Under the pieces are notes generated by a model that worked only from the letters and a program-made list of their open reading frames with translations, searched no databases and was not told the DNA's origin. From positions 169,666 through 208,114 of the forward strand of contig JAFLDS010000005.1 in NCBI GenBank assembly GCA_017302295.1: a stretch of DNA of 38,449 nucleotides, in the 5' to 3' direction. Made by a program: the position numbers and the translations under genes. Below are positions 15,891 to 22,450 of this stretch, piece by piece (the stretch's first letter is position 1; each line of letters starts with the position of its first letter). This DNA is from Thauera sp. (GTDB lineage: Bacteria; Pseudomonadota; Gammaproteobacteria; Burkholderiales; Rhodocyclaceae).

Positions 15891-16735
15891 TGCCGCTTCC
15901 CCTTTGGCCTGTTCAAAAGCACTGGCTCTCCATCTGCGCCCAGCTCAAAACCGAAGCCGAACGGGTCCTCCGGGATGGCCTCGATATACCGATGCGCTAC
16001 GAGCTCACTCAGCGTGGCAGGCTTGCGCCCTAGGTCCGTAATGAACCGCCTGGTCGCCTGGGTCAGCGCCTCCAATGCCCTCAATCGCGCCACGCGCTGC
16101 AGCAGGTAATCACGGAACGCGGAATGCTTCACGCTCTCCGCCATCGCTTCGATAATGCCGATCGCCACGGTCGGCTCGTTACCGGCCTCGAACCAGCGTG
16201 CAGCCATATTCTGCAGCGCGATCCGGTTGTCGACACTCCGGGCGCGGTCAGCGGCTTTCAGCAACCATTGCGCGCCCTCATCGGGATTCTTGTGGAAGTG
16301 GTACACATTGAAGGCATAGTAATAGGCAGGCAATTCATCAAAGGGCCGGGCCTGCATCGCCTTCAACAAGATATTCTGCGCAGCGTCGACCTGCCCCTCC
16401 CAAGGGAGGATGGCCGTTGCGGTGTAGTAGTTGTCTTCATGTGCCGGATTGAGAAAGGCCACATCCGATTGCACCTGAGCAAGCACCTTGACGCGGTCCG
16501 GATCCAACGCCTCTACCGAGGAGACCAGAGCACGCACGGCGGCCAACTCAGCCGCCAGGTAGCGGTCTCCGCCTGCCATCATGACCTGCAGAAACCAGGG
16601 AAGCGCAACCTGCAACTCAAGACTCACGCGCTTTGCGGGAATACGTTGCAGCTGCACGTTGGCAAAAGCAAATGCCGCAATCGCGAGGGCAAGGACGCCA
16701 AACGCTCCAAGGCGACGTAGCAGCAAGGTGTCCAT
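15887..16735 (-). CDS. Membrane-anchored helical-repeat protein of the ABC module
   Basis: I do not recognise a named family. The 282-residue protein starts with one membrane helix (LGAFGVLALAIAAFAFANVQL). It is then helical, with a TPR-like rhythm (DNYYTATAILPWEGQVDAAQNILLKAM split by turns; ALQNMAARWFEAGNEPTVAIGII). It ends in a small domain with PEDPFGFGFELGADGEPVLLN, which resembles the C-terminal end of minor pseudopilin-like or secretion-associated proteins. It most likely sits in the inner membrane with a periplasmic domain. Its gene lies between permease and ATPase and overlaps the ATPase start, so it is probably an accessory subunit. Confidence 0.7.
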   Translation of the reverse strand: MDTLLLRRLGAFGVLALAIAAFAFANVQLQRIPAKRVSLELQVALPWFLQVMMAGGDRYLAAELAAVRALVSSVEALDPDRVKVLAQVQSDVAFLNPAHEDNYYTATAILPWEGQVDAAQNILLKAMQARPFDELPAYYYAFNVYHFHKNPDEGAQWLLKAADRARSVDNRIALQNMAARWFEAGNEPTVAIGIIEAMAESVKHSAFRDYLLQRVARLRALEALTQATRRFITDLGRKPATLSELVAHRYIEAIPEDPFGFGFELGADGEPVLLNRPKGKRQ

Positions 16736-16761
16736 GGAGTGACTTCCGCTACTAGAAGGGC

Positions 16762-17565
16762 TTACAGGAAGTCACGCCGCCTGAACATCAGCACGGCACC
16801 AAAGAAAACGACTGTGAAATAGGCAAGTGCGAGCATGCACGCATACATCATCTCTTGCGCAACCGGCTGCACGCCATACATAGGCCAGACTCGCCAATCG
16901 AGGCGCGACAGATCAGGCAAGACCCAACGTATGAATTGAATGATCGGCCCATACCGATGTACCAGTTCTTCCTGCCCGTCCGCACCGCTGGTCAGATAGT
17001 CCGCCACCGGGCCAATGCTTTGCGAGGCAATGGCAAACGCAGCGCCAACGACAAAGGGGAGCCCACTGATGGTCGACAGCGATGCAACGAAGAAGGAAAC
17101 GGCCGTCACCACAGCGACCGAAAGCCATAAGCCAAGAAGGGCAGTCCAGTATGGAACGCCGAGTTGGGGCGCCCATTCCTGCTCGTATCGCCCGCCCGCC
17201 GCGAGTACGGCGATCTGGAGCAGGAAACCCAGGCCCACCACGACGATGGCCAGCAGCATCACGATGCCCGTCAGCCTGCCGCACAGGTACGCCAAACGCG
17301 AAACAGGGTAGCTAAGCGAATGAAAGATCGTCTTGCGGTCGATTTCGCGTGAGACGAAATCCTGCACCCAGAACAAGGCAAAGAGCACGAGCGCGAATCG
17401 AATACCGGAAAGACCGACATCCAGCGCAACGGTCTTGGGGCTACGCGGAGAAAATGACGCCGCCAGAAAGGCAACGCCAACGAGAAACAAGCCCACCACC
17501 ATGACCGATTGGAAAGAGCGGCTTCTGAAACCGGATCGGACCACAGACCAGGCGAACTCTAGCAT
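16762..17565 (-). CDS. ABC-2-type transporter permease
   Basis: This 267-residue membrane protein has six predicted helices. It has the ABC-2 permease layout: a short cytoplasmic start with VVRSGFRSRSFQSVMVVG, helix 2 preceded by FVSREIDRKTIFHSLSYPVSR (the coupling-helix-like SYPVSR motif common in this class), and a C-terminal FRRRDF basic end. It is followed by the helical accessory gene and the ATPase. The substrate could be a lipid, a glycan intermediate or a peptide; Wzx and Wzy in the same operon suggest that it is not the main repeat-unit flippase. Its start lies only about 29 bases beyond the terminator hairpin of the pilin unit. Confidence 0.85.
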   Translation of the reverse strand: MLEFAWSVVRSGFRSRSFQSVMVVGLFLVGVAFLAASFSPRSPKTVALDVGLSGIRFALVLFALFWVQDFVSREIDRKTIFHSLSYPVSRLAYLCGRLTGIVMLLAIVVVGLGFLLQIAVLAAGGRYEQEWAPQLGVPYWTALLGLWLSVAVVTAVSFFVASLSTISGLPFVVGAAFAIASQSIGPVADYLTSGADGQEELVHRYGPIIQFIRWVLPDLSRLDWRVWPMYGVQPVAQEMMYACMLALAYFTVVFFGAVLMFRRRDFL

Positions 17566-17581
17566 TCTCGATTAGCGCACG

Positions 17582-17620
17582 AAATAAATGAAAAAGCGCA
17601 CCATCAAAGATGGTGCGCTT
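17582..17620 (-). terminator. Rho-independent terminator after the pilin unit
   Basis: A perfect 12-base-pair stem with a 3-base loop lies at 17594-17620 (arms AAGCGCACCATC and its complement). On the minus strand the stem is followed by a T-rich run, TTTCATTTATTT. It lies about 18 bases beyond the stop of the small secreted-protein gene and just before the ABC permease start, so it would end or attenuate the pilin transcript. Confidence 0.85.
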
Positions 17621-17637
17621 AAGGGAAGCTCAAAAAT

Positions 17638-17985
17638 TCAGGAGCCGCCACCAAGAGCCTTCGCCGCGTCTAGGTGAGTAGCAGGCGTCGGATCGGTGCC
17701 GGGCGTAACCGATGCATCTTTGACCGGAACCGCAGCCCCGCCGTTCGTATGCCCCATGAAATAGTTCTTGCCTTTTTTCGATGCAGACACAATCCACGCA
17801 CCGACATTGTCTTCGTCATAGGCCGAAATCACATTGGCCGAACATTTCTGTGAAAAATCGGTAGCAATAAATTTAGTTGCCGTCTTGACAGGAACGTCCT
17901 TGCCATCGCCAGCACACAGGGCTGTCGCGAAGCTCGGGGCGGCAACAAGACTAGCAACCAGACCAAAAATCAACTTCTTGTTCAT
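17638..17985 (-). CDS. Small secreted protein, likely partner of the short pilin
   Basis: This 115-residue protein has a Sec signal peptide (MNKKLIFGLVASLVAAPSFA) and a mature part of about 95 residues. The mature part has two cysteines (LCAGDG and QKCSAN) that could pair, beta-like segments (VISAYDEDNVGAWIVSASKK) and a Gly/Pro-rich end. No database family is recognised. It lies 34 bases after a 61-residue pilin gene that lacks any globular domain, and the two mature proteins together (about 148 residues) add up to the size of an ordinary type IVa pilin. This fits a split pilin as described for Geobacter PilA-N/PilA-C, but the homology itself cannot be shown here. Confidence 0.75.
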   Translation of the reverse strand: MNKKLIFGLVASLVAAPSFATALCAGDGKDVPVKTATKFIATDFSQKCSANVISAYDEDNVGAWIVSASKKGKNYFMGHTNGGAAVPVKDASVTPGTDPTPATHLDAAKALGGGS

Positions 17986-18019
17986 ATCAATCTCCAGATT
18001 CCCAATGACCGGGATGCAA

Positions 18020-18205
18020 TTACTTAACCGAGTTCGCCGTTGCGGTGGTCAGGAAGTTCCGCGCATCGGACTGAGCCGCCTTGTCCTCGCCCTTCTTCGT
18101 GTACTCGCTGAACTGCGGAATCGCGATGGCCGCCAGGATGCCGATGATCGCAACGACGATCATCAGCTCGATCAGGGTGAAGCCCTTCTGCAATTTCTTC
18201 ATCAT
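18020..18205 (-). CDS. Very short type IV pilin (PilA-N-like)
   Basis: This 61-residue prepilin has a leader of eight residues ending in Gly, then [20 protein letters not shown], the canonical class III signal with Phe1 and Glu5, cleaved and methylated by PilD. The mature chain is about 53 residues, essentially only the alpha-1 helix, ending [16 protein letters not shown]. Ordinary type IVa pilins are about 140-160 residues, so the globular domain is missing. The positions of Phe1, Phe24 and Tyr27 agree with Geobacter PilA as I remember it. A GGAG ribosome site precedes the double ATG. A sigma-54 element lies about 60-80 bases upstream and a gene for a secreted protein follows directly. Confidence 0.93.
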   Translation of the reverse strand: MMKKLQKGFTLIELMIVVAIIGILAAIAIPQFSEYTKKGEDKAAQSDARNFLTTATANSVK

Positions 18206-18267
18206 TTCAAGTCTCCGACTGGATTAACCGGACGCCTGCGGGGTATTGCGGCGCTCGGATTCATTTG

Positions 18268-18284
18268 AGCAGGATCCGTGCCAA
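18268..18284 (-). promoter_or_regulatory. Sigma-54 promoter for the pilin gene
   Basis: On the minus strand this reads TTGGCACGGATCCTGCT. It matches the sigma-54 consensus (TGGCACG, four bases, TTGC) with one mismatch and has the required GG-N10-GC spacing. Predicted transcription starts near 18257, giving a leader of about 50 bases to the pilin ATG. Pilin genes in Pseudomonas and Geobacter are driven by sigma-54 with PilR. No PilS/PilR genes are in this window. Confidence 0.85.
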
Positions 18285-18356
18285 CACGCCGATGCCTGTA
18301 CTTACGGTGAATCTCAGTCCATCCGCCGATGGTTCGCCTCGGGTAATGACAGATGC

Positions 18357-18372
18357 GGACAAGAGATTGTCC
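18357..18372. promoter_or_regulatory. Dyad upstream of the sigma-54 promoter (possible activator site)
   Basis: A perfect 6-base inverted repeat GGACAA-GAGA-TTGTCC is centred about 107 bases upstream of the predicted pilin transcription start. This is the usual distance for a bacterial enhancer-binding protein. TGTC half-sites recur nearby, as reported for PilR sites. It lies between the sulfatase-fold gene end and the pilin promoter. Binding by PilR is inference. Confidence 0.5.
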
Positions 18373-18404
18373 ACTTCTGACATCCAGACCCCGGCTTTGG
18401 GCAC

Positions 18405-20339
18405 CTACTCCCACACCGACGCATAGGAATTGCGCAGACGCACCGCGCTCAGCAACTGCTCCTCGGCCGCGGCTTCCTGAGGCGCGTCAGGCACGAAGAG
18501 GTTCGCGCGCTCATGCGGATCTGCGTTCAGGTCGTAATGTTCGAGCGCGCGCCTACTATAGAGGTAGATCAGCTTGCGCCCTGCGTCGTCGAGGTGCGTG
18601 AGGCAATAGTCCTTGTAGAAGCAGCTCGTGATCAGGGAAGCATGCCCATTGGCGTCGGTAAGCAGGCTCCGGCCCGGGAGCCGTCCGGCAGTCGTGAGCC
18701 CTGCGGCCTCGAGGACGGTCGGCATCACGTCGATGTGCTGACGCAAGCCGCGTATCGGCTCGGTCGAGGCCGGCGCAACGGGTGAACGGATGATCAGCGG
18801 TACGCGCATCCCCTCTTCGTACGCCGTGCCGTTGTGCGCGATCTGACCGTGCTCGGCGAACCCCTCGCCGTGGTCGCCGGTGATGATGACGAGGGTGTTG
18901 TCGAGCACGCCGTTCTTGTCCAGTTCGGCAAAAAGGTCTGCGATGACACGGTCGGTGTAGCGCAGCCCTTCGAGATAGGACGCATAAGCTTCCGCGGGTG
19001 TTTCGGGCGGCGTCGGGTTCCCGGGCGACACGTAAGGGTGATGCGTTGCCAAGGTGAGCACCGAGGCGAAGAAAGGCGTGCCGGCGCGGTGTTGGCGCAC
19101 CATCCACTGTGCTGCAGGCCGGATCAACGCGCGATCGTCGATGCCCAGGTAGCCGAGTGTTGGCCAGTTTTCACCTGCAAAGCTCTCCTGGGTGGTGAAG
19201 TCATCGAAGCCCATGTTGCGCAGCAACTGGCCACGGCTCTCGAAGGTCGCGGACGCCGTCTGGAAATGCGCGCTGCGGTAGCCTGCCCGCGCCAGCAGCG
19301 TAGGCAGGCAGGGAATGCTCAATCCGCCAGCGGTGCCTTCGGTAATTTCCGGATCGAAACGAGGAAAGGTTCCGCAGTAGAGCCCGACCAGCGCCTTCGA
19401 GGTATGCGGGATCGTCGTATAGGCGCGCTCGACCACCCGGCTTCCGCGCGCAAACTCGTCGATGAAGGGCGTGACACTCGATGACGCGCTGCCAGCCCTG
19501 CGATAGGCACCGATGACATCATGACGAATCGATTCGAGCACGACGACGAGCACGTTGGGTCTTGTCTGCCGAGCTTCGACATGCACGGAGGGCGCCGCGT
19601 AGATCCGTTCCACGCCAGCCTTGCGGCTGTATGTATCGAATTCGAGACGGCCGAAGGCGGTTCCGAACGACATGCCTGACAGAATGCCCATGGTCCATCC
19701 CTGCCGAGCCGATGCGTTCCAGGCCAACTCTTGCTGCTTCCAGTTGGCGTACACCCCTCGATAGAGTCCCTTGCCTGCCTCGACCGGACTGGCGGCGGCC
19801 TCTCGACCGTTCATCCTTTCGGCAAGCTCGCACGCGGGCAGCAGCAGGATCGGCATCGCCAGCGTAAGCCGCACCAGGCGGCGGACGGCGGGGCGCGGGA
19901 GGTTGATCCCGGCCAGCGCCACGAAGCCCAGGGCGAACAGCAGCGGTTGCGCCGTCTCCCAGTCCATCTCGCCCGACGCCACGCCCTTCAGTGCGGCAGC
20001 ATTACGCAGGCCGAACTCGATGATGGCGAAATCGAGCAGCTCCCCCGTCTTCACGAACAGGATCTGCGAGAAGACAACAACCGTGATGATCGCCGTGGCC
20101 AAGGCGAAATGGACGGCACGGGAAGCCCGCACGGCGCCCGCGCCCTCGGACCACAGGCGCTCGACCACCCAATGCGCGGCCGCGAGCAGAAGCAATATCA
20201 GCAGATCGGCCACGCCCGCCTGGAGAGCCGTGCCGGCGCTCCACTGCGGGTTCGCAAGCGGACGCTGGATCAGGAACAAGGCAATCAGTGCCCCAATCGC
20301 AAAGTAGTAACGGCAGGGGGTGAGCGCCAAACGTTTCAT
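18405..20339 (-). CDS. LtaS/phospho-form transferase-like membrane enzyme (alkaline phosphatase fold)
   Basis: This protein of about 644 residues has five N-terminal membrane helices and a periplasmic sulfatase-fold domain. Metal-site motifs are present: VVVLESIRHDVIG (first acid), ITGDHGEGF (Asp-His pair) and IAHNGTAYEEG. The nucleophile region reads YTTIPHTSKALVGLYCG, offering a Thr in the HTSKA position. The CxPxR/SxPxR formylglycine motif of true sulfatases is absent. That fits phosphoglycerol or phosphoethanolamine transferases (LtaS, EptA, PptA types), which decorate lipids, glycans or pilins. The ATG at 20339 is chosen because it opens the first membrane helix; the frame is open 38 codons further. 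It lies directly upstream of the pilin promoter. Confidence 0.8.
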   Translation of the reverse strand: MKRLALTPCRYYFAIGALIALFLIQRPLANPQWSAGTALQAGVADLLILLLLAAAHWVVERLWSEGAGAVRASRAVHFALATAIITVVVFSQILFVKTGELLDFAIIEFGLRNAAALKGVASGEMDWETAQPLLFALGFVALAGINLPRPAVRRLVRLTLAMPILLLPACELAERMNGREAAASPVEAGKGLYRGVYANWKQQELAWNASARQGWTMGILSGMSFGTAFGRLEFDTYSRKAGVERIYAAPSVHVEARQTRPNVLVVVLESIRHDVIGAYRRAGSASSSVTPFIDEFARGSRVVERAYTTIPHTSKALVGLYCGTFPRFDPEITEGTAGGLSIPCLPTLLARAGYRSAHFQTASATFESRGQLLRNMGFDDFTTQESFAGENWPTLGYLGIDDRALIRPAAQWMVRQHRAGTPFFASVLTLATHHPYVSPGNPTPPETPAEAYASYLEGLRYTDRVIADLFAELDKNGVLDNTLVIITGDHGEGFAEHGQIAHNGTAYEEGMRVPLIIRSPVAPASTEPIRGLRQHIDVMPTVLEAAGLTTAGRLPGRSLLTDANGHASLITSCFYKDYCLTHLDDAGRKLIYLYSRRALEHYDLNADPHERANLFVPDAPQEAAAEEQLLSAVRLRNSYASVWE

Positions 20340-20474
20340 GAAATTCCGATGTTGTTCCTCAGCAAACGGGGATCGCACGAGCTGCCCGCTTTGCGGCCGC
20401 GTCACAATGGTCGCGGCTGGAAACCTATTCCTCCTGGGAAGCAAAAACCGCACCTATCCACCCCCAGTTCAAGC

Positions 20475-20590
20475 AAGAGACTTGAATCGAGCGCGGGGTT
20501 GGAGTCGGCCAGCAGCGTAGCGAGGTCGGCGATGAGGTCGGTGAACCTGAAAACCGGGTAGTTGAGGCCATACGAGCGGTTGCGCATCGG
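20475..20590 (-). pseudogene. Fragment of an Rpn/PD-(D/E)XK nuclease gene
   Basis: On the minus strand this encodes YGLNYPVFRFTDLIADLATLLADSNP. It aligns with the middle of the intact Rpn gene at 22451-23419 (LNYPVSKLTDLTADFAALLADPNP). At DNA level, 20501-20567 closely matches 22935-23000 in the same orientation. Start, catalytic N-terminal half and C-terminus are missing. The rest of the gap from 20340 to 20733 holds no gene that I can support. Confidence 0.65.
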
Positions 20591-20702
20591 CTACGAATTC
20601 GCTGACAACCACCTCCGCAGAAAGACGCTGAAGATCGCCGGACTGGAGCGGCCTTAGCCTGAATCCAGCCCACTTTATTCTCTGAAACGCACGGTCTAAG
20701 AT

Positions 20703-20714
20703 ATGGCTAGCCAT
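20703..20714. promoter_or_regulatory. Palindromic operator candidate ahead of phd-vapC
   Basis: ATGGCTAGCCAT is a perfect 12-base palindrome about 20 bases upstream of the antitoxin start. Type II toxin-antitoxin operons are usually autorepressed through such palindromes, so this is a likely binding site for the antitoxin or antitoxin-toxin complex. Confidence 0.55.
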
Positions 20715-20733
20715 TTTAAGAATCAGGTCAGCC

Positions 20734-20988
20734 ATGAAGACCATTGCCGTTTTTGAAGCCAAGAACCGCCTCTCCGAACTGCTTGCCAGTGTGGAGCGAG
20801 GAGAGGAAGTTGCGATCACCCGGCGCGGTGTCGCCGTTGCACGGCTTGTGGCGATGGATAGGCAGGTGGATGCCGAGGATCGACGCCAGCAAAGCGTTCG
20901 GGAGACCTTTGTGGAACTTCGCAAGCTACGCCAGTCGATCGAACTGGATGGCGACCTGAAGCAAATGGCACGCGAAGGACTGGCTTGA
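20734..20988 (+). CDS. Phd/YefM-family antitoxin
   Basis: This 84-residue antitoxin has an N-terminal Phd DNA-binding fold (MKTIAVFEAKNRLSELLASVERGEEVAITRRGVAVARLV, split here by its helices) and a charged C-terminal toxin-binding tail (RETFVELRKLRQSIELDG). The N-terminal motif EAKNRLSELL and the ITRRGxxVARLV strand are typical. Its TGA overlaps the toxin ATG (TGATG), so the two are translationally coupled. It likely neutralises the PIN toxin and represses the operon through the palindrome at 20703-20714. Confidence 0.88.
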   Translation: MKTIAVFEAKNRLSELLASVERGEEVAITRRGVAVARLVAMDRQVDAEDRRQQSVRETFVELRKLRQSIELDGDLKQMAREGLA

Positions 20989-21395
20989 TGGCGTTCGTCG
21001 TCGACAGTTCGGTCGTATGCGGCTGGTTCATCGCGAACCAAGCTACACCCTACGCAGAAGCCATTGCCCAGCGACTCGAGACGGAACGCGCAGTTGCCCC
21101 AATCCTGCTGCAACTTGAATACACCAACGTGCTTCGCACTGCGTGCAAACGCGGCCGCGTGGTAGCCCAAGCCGCGCGCGAAGTGGTCGACCGTATTCAG
21201 TCGCTCCCCATCGAGTTCGACTCGCAGCCGCCCGCTCCGAGCACGGTGCTTTCGCTCGCGCTGCGCTTCGACCTGACGACCTACGACGCAAGCTATCTCG
21301 AGCTCGCCCTGCGGGAGCAGCTACCGATCGCCACCCAGGACGAGGCATTGGCCGAAGCGGCGTGGGCTGCAGGTGTCGGCGTAGTGAAGCTGTGA
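20988..21395 (+). CDS. vapC: PIN-domain toxin (VapC family)
   Basis: This 135-residue PIN ribonuclease has VVDSSV (first Asp), LEYTNVL (Glu), TTYDASYLELA (third Asp) and ATQDEAL (fourth acidic residue), the four-acid metal site of VapC toxins. A TTG one codon upstream is also in frame, but the ATG overlapping the antitoxin stop is the natural start. VapC toxins cut tRNA or rRNA; the target here is unknown. Its antitoxin is Phd-type rather than the AbrB-type VapB, a common exchange. The roughly 500 bases after it hold only a degenerate PIN fragment and an operator. Confidence 0.9.
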   Translation: MAFVVDSSVVCGWFIANQATPYAEAIAQRLETERAVAPILLQLEYTNVLRTACKRGRVVAQAAREVVDRIQSLPIEFDSQPPAPSTVLSLALRFDLTTYDASYLELALREQLPIATQDEALAEAAWAAGVGVVKL

Positions 21396-21608
21396 GAATA
21401 GGAAAATTTTTCCGCGGCCTCCCGTCCGCGAACTCCGCTCCGCCAGCAAGACCTTCCGCGCGCGCGGCAAGACCCTACTTGACTCAACTGCTTCGAGCAT
21501 GGCGACAGGCCGGGCGTGCGGCAATCGCAGCGCAGTATGCACAACGCGCGCCGGGCACTCGATGGCATCGGTGGCGGTGCGCGGGTTGGGATGATCTTGA
21601 CCTTGCGT

Positions 21609-21758
21609 CTACACGCGATGAACGTCAGTTGCCGACAGCACCACTTCGACCGCGCCACGCCACCAGTCCGCGACGATCTTGCTCAGGAAGCTGACGGGAT
21701 AGGCGAGGCCTGACGGCCTGACATGGGCATCCAGAACGACGCGTGTGGCGAGCCGACC
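21609..21758 (-). pseudogene. Degenerate N-terminal fragment of a second PIN toxin (COG1569-like)
   Basis: Reading the minus strand from about 21758 gives RLATRVVLDAHVRPSGLAYP, continuing VSFLSKIVADWWRGAVEVVLSATD and then a stop at 21609-21611. This strongly resembles the first third of COG1569-type PIN toxins, which run VVLDTNVLVSGLAYP and later EVVLS. No start codon or C-terminal part is evident, so it is a relic. The remaining sequence of the 21396-21899 gap shows no other gene that I can support. Confidence 0.45.
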
Positions 21759-21859
21759 ACCTCAACGCAGTGTCGGCCAACGGCAACCGCTCAGCGCGAT
21801 CGGACATGCATGGCGGTGGCCGGCATCAGCAAGGGCAATTTTCCAGCGCGGAATTATTC

Positions 21860-21875
21860 GTGCTATTTTTAGCAC
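21860..21875. promoter_or_regulatory. Inverted repeat ahead of relB-relE (operator candidate)
   Basis: GTGCTA-TTTT-TAGCAC is a perfect 6-base inverted repeat 25 bases upstream of the antitoxin start, in an AT-rich patch that probably contains the promoter. Autoregulation by RelB or RelBE would be expected. Confidence 0.5.
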
Positions 21876-21899
21876 CAAATAAAGTGCGAGATTGCCGCC

Positions 21900-22145
21900 G
21901 TGGAAACCATCATTGCCAGCATGACTGTCAGCGTCACCGAACTGAAGCGCAACTTTGCCGGCATCCTGAAGCAGGCGGAGGATTGTCCGGTTGCGGTCCT
22001 CAACCACAACCGACCGGAAGCCTATCTGCTGTCTGCCGCCCATTACGAGCGACTGATGGCGCATCTTGAAGATCTGGAGGATGCGCGGCTCGTTCGCGAG
22101 CGGGCTGACGGCCCATTCGTCGAGATCCGCCTTGACGACCTATAA
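21900..22145 (+). CDS. relB: RelB/StbD-type antitoxin
   Basis: This 81-residue Phd/YefM-superfamily antitoxin resembles StbD/RelB. It begins METIIASMTVSVTELKRN, contains PVAVLNHNRPEAYLL, and ends RERADGPFVEIRLDDL, all typical of the family. The start is GTG at 21900; an ATG seven codons later is the alternative, but the longer form matches family N-termini. The 3' end overlaps the toxin gene by 14 bases. It is likely to repress its own promoter at the nearby inverted repeat. Confidence 0.87.
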   Translation: METIIASMTVSVTELKRNFAGILKQAEDCPVAVLNHNRPEAYLLSAAHYERLMAHLEDLEDARLVRERADGPFVEIRLDDL

Positions 22146-22425
22146 GCTCCGCTTCCACGAGCTTGCGCTTGCCGAATGGAAGAAACTTGACGGCAGTCTA
22201 CGCGCCCAGTTCAAGAAGAAACTGGACGAACGGCTCGATGCGCCCCGCGTACCCTCTGCGGCGCTGTCTGGCATGGCTGACTGCTACAAGATCAAGTTGC
22301 GTGCCGCCGGATACCGGCTGATCTACCGGGTAGACGACGACGTGGTGTTCGTCACCGTGATCGCAGTCGGTCGGCGGGACCGCAACCAAGCCTACGCCAG
22401 CGCTAGCGAGCGCATTGACGAGTGA
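22132..22425 (+). CDS. relE: RelE/ParE-family toxin
   Basis: This 97-residue RelE-superfamily toxin contains YKLRFHELALAEWKKLD, VPSAALSGMADCYKIKL, AAGYRLIYRVDDDVVFV and VIAVGRRDRN, the classic RelE core. It probably cleaves mRNA on the ribosome. I choose a TTG start at 22132 that gives MTTYKLRF and overlaps the antitoxin gene by 14 bases; the frame is open further upstream, but only inside the antitoxin. It is directly downstream of relB in the standard antitoxin-first order. Confidence 0.87.
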   Translation: MTTYKLRFHELALAEWKKLDGSLRAQFKKKLDERLDAPRVPSAALSGMADCYKIKLRAAGYRLIYRVDDDVVFVTVIAVGRRDRNQAYASASERIDE

Positions 22426-22450
22426 CGGGGCGGAAGTGGCTGAGTGAGTC

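Noticed and set aside
18020-18205. Short pilin as a conductive nanowire (e-pilin)
   Set aside because: Only four aromatic residues in about 53, fewer than in Geobacter PilA, and no cytochrome genes nearby; the split-pilin reading is better supported.
18405-20339. True sulfatase with formylglycine
   Set aside because: The CxPxR/SxPxR motif is missing and five N-terminal membrane helices fit LtaS/EptA-like transferases.
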